NCBI GenBank assembly: GCA_025997955.1
Contig: BNVH01000068.1
Span: 1 to 20,789, forward strand
Origin: Synergistales bacterium
Lineage (GTDB): Bacteria > Synergistota > Synergistia > Synergistales > Aminobacteriaceae
Reading direction: 5' to 3'
Length of the DNA: 20,789 nucleotides
The notes beneath the pieces were generated by a model. It saw only the letters and a list, made by a program, of their open reading frames with translations, was not told the DNA's origin and did no database searches. The translations under genes and the position numbers were made by a program. Of this stretch, positions 1-5,820 are shown one piece after another. How positions within the stretch are numbered: the stretch's first letter is position 1; each line of letters opens with the position of its first letter.

Positions 1-2
1 AG

Positions 3-365
3 CGGAAGCGAGAGCGTTATTTTAAGTATCAGAAATACCTGTTGGATCTCTACAGCGACGAACACACTTATGAGTTTTTATTGGAGCAGGAGAGAGAAAA
101 AACAGAACAAGAGAGAGTAAGGGCGGAGCGAGAGAGAGTAAGGGCGGAAAGAGCGGAGCAAGAGAAAGAGCAGGAGAAAGTAAGGGCGGAAAGAGAGAAA
201 GTAAGAGCGGAAAGAGAGAAAGTAAGAGCGGAAAGAGCTGAGCAAGAGAAAGAACAAATCCAACGGGAAATGGCGCTGGAAATGCTAAAAATGGGGATTG
301 AGATAGAGAGGATCGTAAAAGTTAGCGGTCTTTCTGAGAAAGAGATACGCGGCAGCTGTGAATAA
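3..365 (+). CDS. C-terminal part of an Rpn/PD-(D/E)XK transposase-like protein (5' end outside window)
   Basis: The reading frame is open to the left edge, so the true start lies outside; a TTG at 42 is only an internal possibility. What is seen is about 120 residues: a short aromatic and charged stretch (YFKYQKYLLDLYSDEHTYEF), then a highly charged coiled coil of seven 7-residue units, then a C-terminal helical motif (ALEMLKMGIEIERIVKVSGL followed by SEKEI). Known: tails of this form, a charged coiled coil followed by 'LLKMGxxIexIxxxTGLsxeEI', are typical of Rpn-family recombination-promoting nucleases and PD-(D/E)XK family putative transposases. The nuclease domain itself is not in the window, so the assignment rests on the tail alone. 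A strong hairpin follows the stop codon. Confidence 0.6.
   Translation, partial: RKRERYFKYQKYLLDLYSDEHTYEFLLEQEREKTEQERVRAERERVRAERAEQEKEQEKVRAEREKVRAEREKVRAERAEQEKEQIQREMALEMLKMGIEIERIVKVSGLSEKEIRGSCE
111..257 (+). repeat. Seven 21-bp in-frame tandem units encoding a heptad coiled coil
   Basis: Seven consecutive 21-bp units lie at 111, 132, 153, 174, 195, 216 and 237. Type one encodes E-(R/K)-V-R-A-E-R (five copies; those at 195 and 216 are identical in DNA). Type two encodes A-E-Q-E-K-E-Q (153 and 237). The order is 1,1,2,1,1,1,2. The unit equals one coiled-coil heptad, so copy changes lengthen the helix without breaking the frame. Confidence 0.85.
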
Positions 366-373
366 TAAACGCA

Positions 374-404
374 ATGGCTCTATCCACATAACGGATAGAG
401 CCAT
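374..404 (+). terminator. Intrinsic terminator between convergent genes
   Basis: A perfect 12-bp stem (ATGGCTCTATCC with its complement) encloses a 7-nt loop just after the stop at 365. On the plus strand an AT-rich stretch ending in TTTTT follows at 416-420. The hairpin also sits downstream of the flagellin stop on the minus strand, so it may work both ways. Confidence 0.7.
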
Positions 405-1482
405 GTTTACAAATATTTTTATCCCGATAATGGCGTTTCTCTGAACTTTGCGGCTATCCTCGAATAAGGCTGATGACGGTTTGCGGCAGCTGGTTCGCCT
501 GAGTGAGCATAGCCGTCCCGGACTGCATAAGAATCTGCAATCTCGTGAAGTTCAGCATTTCCTTAGACATATCGGCGTCTCTGATACGGCTCTCGGCGGC
601 TGTCGTGTTTGTGGAGGCGGTTGTCAGGTTGGCGATGGTGTGCTCAAGTCTGTTCTGATACGCGCCGAGCCTCGTGATGGCGCGAGCGGCGAGTTCTCTT
701 GAGACAACCAATATACCGTCAAGCCCCAAAGCGGACGAACTCATATTGCCTAAGCGCACCGTCAGGTCTTCCTGCTTGTTCGCCCCTACCTGCAACACTG
801 TTTCGTTGTTCGCTATGTGAACTATAGTCGTGTAGGGCTGTGATATTTGGGAGAAGTTATAGCTTTTGGTCTTCTCGTTCCACGATACGCTTATATTGGC
901 CAAGGGGTTGAACTTCACGTCTATATTGTCGGTGATGGCTCCGTATATCACGTTGCCGGATACCTGTTGAGGCGAGGCCACCATATTGCCTGTGTGGGCG
1001 TCGTAGACCGTGACGGTGAATTCGCTTTCTTTTGACTGTTGGATTGTATTGAGGCCGAGGGCTTGAAGCACGTCCTCGTCACCTGAAAAATACAGTTCGC
1101 CGCCCGCGCCGGGTATGGCGGAACGGACGAGCATTGTGGCGCAGTAGTGTTTGTAGCCGATGATATCGCCTTTATCATCATAGACCGGCTCTTTTGTCGC
1201 TATGCTTTCGGACGTGTTGAGTGTTCCGTCTGATATTGTACAGAAGTTGGTAGCGTTATCCGTATAGACGCTCTGGCCGAGGCTGAAAGCTATGGCGTCG
1301 TTGATTTTCTTGGCGACGCTGTACATCGTGTCGTCTGCATACAGCGTGACGGATGTGTTTTTGCCGTCGCCTTGATATACGGTGATAGTCTGGGGGTCTT
1401 GGACGGTGAAGGCGCCGTTGACGTTGTAGAACTCGGGCATTTCGGAGAGAGTCTTGGCTACCGTCTTCATTGGGATTTTCAG

Positions 1483-1823
1483 CTTGACTATCCAGTAATC
1501 GACGCTTCCTCCGTGATTTCCGGACACATCGCCGTCATCGGAATATGTTACCCCAGCAACAATATATCCTCCATCAGATGTTTATTGGATAGATTAGGCT
1601 TCATCAATATAAGTCCCGCCAAGCGATTTCTCCCAGACTATACCGCCATTCGCATTCAGCTTGACTATCCAGTAGTCGTGACTATTAGCACCACCCACCC
1701 CGTGATGTCCGCTTACATCACCGTCATCGGAAAGTGAGACCCCGGCAACAATATATCCCCGTCAGATGTTTGTTGGATAGAGTAGGCGTTATCACTGCTA
1801 TTTCCGCCAAGTGACTTCTGCCA
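1483..1823 (-). repeat. Two 'WQKSLGG...DYWIVKL' protein repeats inside flagellin
   Basis: Read on the minus strand with frame correction, repeat 1 (1823 to 1636) runs W-QKSLGG, SDNAYSIQQTSDG, YIVAG, SDDGDVSG, DYWIVKL, NANGGIV. Repeat 2 (1635 to about 1483) runs W-EKSLGG, EA-stop-SIQ-stop-TSDGGYIVAG, SDDGDVSGNHG, DYWIVKL. Each is roughly 50-62 residues. This repeat is known from large surface or secreted proteins and is thought to form beta-propeller blades; it is not a usual flagellin module. Flagellin sequence resumes directly afterwards. Confidence 0.75.
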
Positions 1824-1974
1824 CTCAATAGTAGGCTCCGCGTCAAAATCTGGAACCTCTTTCAAAACATCATATATATTACTCTTCTGCACCTGCGCCG
1901 CGCCGGGGTTGGCTGTTATTTCTATTTTATAGTTGCCCTCAGTTGAAATCTTCTGGCCGAATTGGTCTTTTTCG

Positions 1975-1991
1975 CCCCCCCTCCCCCCCCC
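1975..1991 (-). repeat. Poly-G tract G9-A-G7 in the flagellin coding strand
   Basis: The plus strand reads seven C, one T, nine C. As written, the coding frame goes from V-R-G-G-E-G-G into RKRPIRPEDFN and stops. With one G fewer it continues as E-K-D-Q-F-G-Q-K-I-S-T-E-G-N-Y-K, the expected flagellin sequence. It is a slippage-prone site. Confidence 0.75.
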
Positions 1992-2552
1992 GCACTATGA
2001 CAGACGTCAAGAGTTTATCGCTCGACCATAACGTGGAGGCGTCGCCGCTGAGAAGGAGCTTTTTATTGAACTGCGTCGTTTTTGCTATTCTGTTTATTTC
2101 GTCTTTGAGTTGGTCTATTTCGCCCTGTACGTATGTGCGGTCTGTAGCGGTGAGCGTGTCATTGGCCGCCTGAACTGTGAGTTCGCGGATTCTTTGAAGG
2201 ATAGAGTGTACCTCGGTAAGAGCGCCCTCGGCTGTTTGAATCATAGATATACCGTCCTGAGAGTTGCGTAAGGCTTGGTCGAGTCCGCGAATCTGAGAGC
2301 GCATCTTCTCGGATATTGCGAGCCCGGCGGCGGCGTCAGCGGCCATGTTTATACGCAAGCCCGTAGAGAGGTTGCGGATGGCCTTTGAAGTTGGTTGTTC
2401 GTATCGCTCAGAGCGTTATAGGCATAGAGCGCCGGTATGTTGTGGTTTGATACGCATAAAAACTCCACCTTTCAAGTGTCAGTGTAATGGATTAAAATAT
2501 TCTCCGCTGAATAGTTTAGCGCAAAACTATGAAAATGGGTGAGTGAATTTGC

Positions 2553-2584
2553 AAAAACGGGCGGCCAAGTGGCCGCCCGTTTTT
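2553..2584 (-). terminator. Intrinsic terminator of the PEP-hydrolase-family gene
   Basis: A perfect 10-bp GC-rich stem (ACGGGCGGCC at 2557-2566, complement at 2571-2580) has a 4-nt loop and A/T runs on both flanks. It lies 20 bases past the stop at 2605 and gives a U run on the minus strand. Confidence 0.85.
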
Positions 2585-2604
2585 GACTTTTTGCGTTCTA
2601 AGCG

Positions 2605-3435
2605 CTAAGCTATATTCATCAGTTTTTTTACCGTCTCCGAAATAGCTCGCTCCGCTGGGACCTTCTCTACGCTGGACGCGCCTACGAAACCGTCTATCTC
2701 CGGCAAAAATCCAAGAAAGTTCTTTATGTCTTCCGGTGTGGCCAAGGGTCCGCCGTGAGCTAACCAGATAACGTCTTTCTTTTTCTCTTTCCCGGCCTGC
2801 ATAATTTTCCGGGTCAAAACCGCGCTGTCCTCTATAGAAAGAGATTTTGTGGCCCCGGTCGCCCCTCCGACCGTCAAGCCCACGTGAGACACGATGCAAT
2901 CGGCCCCGGCCTCGGCCATTCTTCTCGATTCGTCCTCGTTGAAAGCGTAGACGAAGGTGAAGATGTTCTTTTTGGCCGCGACGCGCACCATCTCAACCTC
3001 TTTGTCGAAGCCCAACCCAGTGGCCTCCAGTTGCTCACGGAACTTCCCGTCCATCATCCCCACCGTGGGGAAGTTATTGACGCCCGAAAAACCCGCCTCT
3101 ATCACCCTGTCGATATGATTGGAAATGACCTTTGTCACGTCTTGCGCGAAAACACCGCATATCACGGGGATTTTATTGACGGCTGGCAGAACGTAATGCA
3201 GCCCCATATCCATAGCGACGTCGTTAGCGTTGCCGCAGGCCAACCACCCGGACAGGCTTCCGTGTCCCTGCATACGGTAAGAGCCCGAGTTGAAGACGAG
3301 AAGCATATCCGCCCCACCATGTTCGATTGACTTAGCCGAAAGCCCAGATCCGGCTCCCGCGGTTATGATATGTCTCCCCTCGCTTCTTATTTTTCTGAAG
3401 CCCGACAGCATTTCTTCCCTTGTGTACTGTTGCAT
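2605..3435 (-). CDS. Phosphoenolpyruvate hydrolase family TIM-barrel protein
   Basis: A 276-residue protein of the PEP-hydrolase/'TIM-barrel signal transduction' family (Pfam PEP_hydrolase, as I recognise it). Visible family blocks are IITAGAGSGLSAKSIEHGGA, DMLLVFNSGSYRMQGHGSL, a barrel strand with VICGVFAQD, GVNNFPTVGMMDG, DCIVSHVGLTVGG, and LAHGGPLATPED near the C terminus. The substrate is not certain; the family is named by similarity to PEP mutase-type barrels and is often found with Tm-1-like proteins. The start MQQYTREEM was chosen over one 11 codons upstream because GGAGAGG lies at the right distance before it. It is transcribed towards the flagellin and followed by a strong terminator. 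Its 5' region is duplicated at 19078-19319, where a broken copy survives. Confidence 0.8.
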   Translation of the reverse strand: MQQYTREEMLSGFRKIRSEGRHIITAGAGSGLSAKSIEHGGADMLLVFNSGSYRMQGHGSLSGWLACGNANDVAMDMGLHYVLPAVNKIPVICGVFAQDVTKVISNHIDRVIEAGFSGVNNFPTVGMMDGKFREQLEATGLGFDKEVEMVRVAAKKNIFTFVYAFNEDESRRMAEAGADCIVSHVGLTVGGATGATKSLSIEDSAVLTRKIMQAGKEKKKDVIWLAHGGPLATPEDIKNFLGFLPEIDGFVGASSVEKVPAERAISETVKKLMNIA

Positions 3436-3633
3436 GAAATCCGCTTCCTCTCCAAAATAAAATCTCAATTCTAAAATAAAATCTCAATTCTAAAATAAAA
3501 CCTCAATTCTAAAATAAAATCTCAATAGCTGTTACTATAAACGAAAATTCGGGAATCGCGGGGTTATAATGGTTATGATTTGACGATTGTTTGTTAAATA
3601 CTGGAGGGTGTGTTCAGTGAATTCTAAAAAGAC
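3404..3633. repeat. Left direct repeat: PEP-hydrolase 5' end, intergenic region and first yeiH codons
   Basis: This block matches 19126-19319 in the same orientation, apart from a few substitutions and two extra 19-bp units here. Homology continues leftwards at 3273-3321 (matching 19078-19126) after a stretch (3322-3403) missing from the right copy. It stops abruptly at 3633, inside codon 6 of yeiH, which marks the left edge of the island. Confidence 0.9.
3454..3527. repeat. 19-bp tandem repeat, four units
   Basis: Unit AAAATAAAATCTCAATTCT occurs at 3454, 3473 and 3492 (one base changed), with a partial fourth at 3511. It sits just upstream of the PEP-hydrolase ribosome site, so it is probably in that gene's 5' leader or promoter. 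The right copy of the region has only two units. Confidence 0.85.
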
Positions 3634-3706
3634 TATGGCGCTGAAATGCGACGACCGATTCGGACTCGGTAAACTGCATATAAATGCTTACTTCAGTACC
3701 CTTTAA
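3617..3706 (+). pseudogene. yeiH 5' remnant joined to unrelated sequence
   Basis: GTG at 3617 with the same GGAGGG ribosome site as the intact yeiH at 19303. It encodes VNSKKT, then diverges completely and stops after 29 codons (TAA 3704-3706), overlapping the 3' end of the crotonase on the other strand. It is a junction product, not a functional transporter gene. Whether the 29-residue peptide is made is unknown, but the translation start is intact. Confidence 0.75.
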
Positions 3707-4454
3707 ATACAGGTTCACGTTTTTCCAGGAAAGCCTTCTTCGCTTCCATGGAATCTTCGAATACGGAGGCCTTCCGCGTATAACTCAACTCGGTGAACAA
3801 CCCCAGCTTGAAGTCCATAGACTCCACGCAGTTCAGGGATTCCTTCAGCAGTCGCATCGTGGGCGGGCATTTAGACGCTATTAATTTCGCCTCGGCGGTC
3901 ACCTCATCCATTAGTTTCTCGGCTGGCACCGTCCGTAGACACCCCCAGCGTTCCAGCTCCGTCGCCTTCACATGTCTGCCGCTGAACAGCATTTCTCGCA
4001 TAACCTTTTCCGGTACCAGGCGTCTAAGCAATTTCCCCGCTCCCATCACCCCAAAGTTGATCTCGGGAGCGCCTATGACAGCGCGGTCGCTGGTGATAAT
4101 CACATCGCACACCGACGCAAGCGCCATCCCCGTGCCCAGCGCGCAACCGTCGATGGCAGCTATCGTAGGCGCCGCACACTCATAAATTGACGTATAAGCG
4201 TTATAGACCGAGCGATGCCGGATATGGCCGTTTTCCGGCGTCATCCCAACAAAGTCGTTCACATCGTTGCCCGCGCACCAATATTTCTCGAAATCGGAAC
4301 GCAAAATGGCGACTCTGATATCACGATCCGCGCCAATTCCGTCAAACATCTCAATTACTTCCCGATAAAATTGGTGATTGACGGCATTTACAGGAGCCCG
4401 GTGCATGGAAATTGTCGCGATATGTTCCTTCTTCTCCAGAGTGAGATACTCCAT
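3693..4454 (-). CDS. Enoyl-CoA hydratase/isomerase (crotonase) family protein 1
   Basis: A 253-residue crotonase. Oxyanion-hole segment CAGNDVNDF lies at about 60-68; the second block IDGCALGTGMALASVCD starts at about 101; GAPEINFGVMG starts at about 128. Known: hydratases use two glutamates (Glu144 and Glu164 in the rat enzyme). Here the second is present (Glu131), but the first is alanine (Ala111), so plain hydration is doubtful. Isomerase, hydrolase or C-C bond chemistry on a CoA thioester is possible. The start MEYLTLEKK was preferred to one nine codons upstream because GGGAAG precedes it and nothing precedes the other. It diverges from the LysR gene and carries regulatory element A in its promoter. 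It likely acts in the cytoplasm on the same substrate as the rest of the island. Confidence 0.82.
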   Translation of the reverse strand: MEYLTLEKKEHIATISMHRAPVNAVNHQFYREVIEMFDGIGADRDIRVAILRSDFEKYWCAGNDVNDFVGMTPENGHIRHRSVYNAYTSIYECAAPTIAAIDGCALGTGMALASVCDVIITSDRAVIGAPEINFGVMGAGKLLRRLVPEKVMREMLFSGRHVKATELERWGCLRTVPAEKLMDEVTAEAKLIASKCPPTMRLLKESLNCVESMDFKLGLFTELSYTRKASVFEDSMEAKKAFLEKREPVFKGY

Positions 4455-4560
4455 AATACCAAACCACTTCCCTGTTCTCATTTTATTTTAAGGCACAGAT
4501 CCTTTGAGAAATACTTCATAATAATGTTCTATATAAAGATATATTTTTTCACAAATCTTG

Positions 4561-4625
4561 TATCATGATTCTGAGGTTTATACAAACAAAAAATCATCAA
4601 GATTTCGGACAGTCATTTTACTGTT
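4561..4625 (-). promoter_or_regulatory. Composite operator-promoter element A (crotonase 1 / LysR)
   Basis: In minus orientation: AACAGTAAAATGACTGTC (4625-4608, arms ACAGT/ACTGT perfectly symmetric), 17 nt, TTTGTTTGTATAAAC (4590-4576), 7 nt, TCATGATA (4568-4561). The last two parts can be read as -35 TTGTTT and -10 TGATAC with an 18-nt spacer, which places the dyad centre near -63. The dyad ends 1 nt from the LysR ribosome site, so binding would also act on lysR. The same 65-bp layout recurs at 5612 and 14780. Confidence 0.8.
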
Positions 4626-4640
4626 TAGGAGGCTATAACT

Positions 4641-5585
4641 ATGGGATTTCTCAGCTTTCGCTATTTTTTGACCACCATTGAAGAAATGCATATTTCGCGT
4701 GCGGCTCAGCGTCTTTGTATTACCCAGCAGACCTTGAGCGTGCATATAAAAAAGCTGGAGGAGCAGTATGACGTTAGGTTATTCGAACGAAAACCGACCC
4801 TCAAACTGACACTTGCTGGTGAGCGCATGGCGGTCTACGCCAGGCGTATACTACAGATTGAAAAGCAAATGGACGCAGAGCTAACCGATATTACCGACAA
4901 CAAGATAGGCAAGCTGACCGTAGGAATAACGCGCACCGCGGCGTCCTCGTTTATGCCGGCGCTTTGGGACCGTTACCATGAGCTGTTTCCCAATATTTCC
5001 ATCACGTTGATAGACGCGCTCTCCGATTCATTAGCGGAGCTACTGCAGGAGGATAAAATTGACCTATATATAGGCGGCTACACCTCAAAGTATTCGAATA
5101 CCTGTTGCGTTCAACTTGTAAAGCATGAATTTTGCTGCTTGTTCAGTCAAAAATTTTTGCAACGGGAGCTACCGGATGAATGGGAAAAATTTCTTACCAC
5201 CTACAAAAGCGGGGTAGGTCTTTTGAAAATCGCGCAGTTTCCGCTCATTATGCTACCCAGGAACGACCGACTTCGCACTACAGTAGAACAATTCTACACA
5301 AATCATCAGATCAACCCGCGCGTTTTATTTGAAACCTCAATGCTGGAACTGGTGTATCATTTGTGCTTGAACGGCAACGGCGTCGGATTATTGTCGAAGA
5401 TGTACCTTGAGAAATACATGCGCAATAACAACAGGGAAAATACGGACACCGACCTTTACATACTGCCCATTACCGATAACATTTTTTCCAACACTATGAA
5501 TCTGGTCTATAAGGCGAATACCCCGCAGGCCCGCTACATGCGCTCCTTTATTAAAACCGTGAAAGATGTATTCCATATTGACTAA
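4641..5585 (+). CDS. LysR-type transcriptional regulator
   Basis: A 314-residue LysR family regulator. The N-terminal winged helix-turn-helix (about residues 1-60) contains HISRAAQRLCITQQTLSVHI and LEEQYDVRLFERK, the family's hallmark. A linker helix and effector-binding domain (about 90-300) follow, with the usual KLTVGITRTA strand. ATG 4641 is preceded by AGGAGG (4627-4632). It is divergent from crotonase 1, the classic LysR arrangement, and lies just upstream of the synthetase operon. It is the only regulator in the island and therefore the leading candidate to bind the three 65-bp elements. Inferred: it activates the catabolic genes in response to a pathway acid or CoA ester, and represses itself because the element A dyad abuts its ribosome site. 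Confidence 0.92.
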   Translation: MGFLSFRYFLTTIEEMHISRAAQRLCITQQTLSVHIKKLEEQYDVRLFERKPTLKLTLAGERMAVYARRILQIEKQMDAELTDITDNKIGKLTVGITRTAASSFMPALWDRYHELFPNISITLIDALSDSLAELLQEDKIDLYIGGYTSKYSNTCCVQLVKHEFCCLFSQKFLQRELPDEWEKFLTTYKSGVGLLKIAQFPLIMLPRNDRLRTTVEQFYTNHQINPRVLFETSMLELVYHLCLNGNGVGLLSKMYLEKYMRNNNRENTDTDLYILPITDNIFSNTMNLVYKANTPQARYMRSFIKTVKDVFHID

Positions 5586-5611
5586 AAATACTGGAAATTT
5601 CGTCCATATAT

Positions 5612-5676
5612 AACAGCAATATGGCTGTCCCCCACCTTGATTCTTTTTTGTTTGTGTAAATTATGCACTCGTGATA
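5612..5676 (+). promoter_or_regulatory. Composite operator-promoter element B (synthetase operon)
   Basis: AACAGCAATATGGCTGTC (5612-5629), 17 nt, TTTGTTTGTGTAAAT (5647-5661), 7 nt, TCGTGATA (5669-5676). Compared with element A, both dyad arms change together (ACAGT/ACTGT to ACAGC/GCTGT), keeping the symmetry, as expected for a dimer-bound site. A promoter reading gives TTGTTT, 18 nt, TGATAT, with about 135 nt of AT-rich leader before the ATG at 5821. Confidence 0.8.
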
Positions 5677-5820
5677 TTTTTTATATCAAAATAATTCAAG
5701 TAATTTTTTATACAGAAAACATTAATAAAAACTTGCCTTCATTAAATAAAATCTATGCGCCTTTTCAAAAGACAGGTTTCAATATCTATAAAATATTGGA
5801 GTAAACAAGGAGAAAAATGT

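Larger units (their letters stand above)
454..2457 (-). pseudogene. Decayed flagellin with a beta-propeller-like insert
   Basis: Flagellin is the filament subunit. Translation should start at ATG 2457-2455 behind AGGTGG (2470-2465), reading MRIN-HNIPALYAYNALSDTN after correction. The N-terminal D0/D1 domain (RINMAADAAAGLAISEKMRS) and the C-terminal domain (RLGAYQNRLEHTIANLTTAS to SLIRG) are well kept; corrected length is about 667 residues. Seen lesions: an extra A soon after the start (near 2446) and a missing A about 65 bases on, which together destroy the N-terminal frame; a +1 shift in a G9-A-G7 tract (1975-1991); a missing G in an S-D-G-G-Y codon run (1757-1760); and two in-frame TAA codons (1594-1596 and 1582-1584). 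No single open frame joins the halves. The variable domain holds two WQKSLGG-type repeats. Decay is the simplest reading, though four lesions are homopolymer indels that could include sequencing errors. Confidence 0.85.

Noticed and set aside
454..1527. Flagellin C-terminal part as a separate intact gene
   Set aside because: It starts in the middle of a repeat at a GTG without a ribosome site and lacks the N-terminal domain needed for filament assembly.
1372..1737. Plus-strand open frame of 121 codons inside the flagellin region
   Set aside because: The minus strand carries recognisable flagellin and repeat motifs; the plus frame does not.
3454..3527. Possible CRISPR array
   Set aside because: The 19-bp units are directly adjacent with no unique spacers.
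4561..4625. Strict LysR T-N11-A box in the dyad
   Set aside because: The dyad does not contain a T-N11-A with symmetric flanks, so the LysR link rests on position and context rather than on that motif.
5755..5820. Upstream extension of the acyl-CoA synthetase
   Set aside because: ATG 5821 has AAGGAG at ideal distance and family homology starts there.
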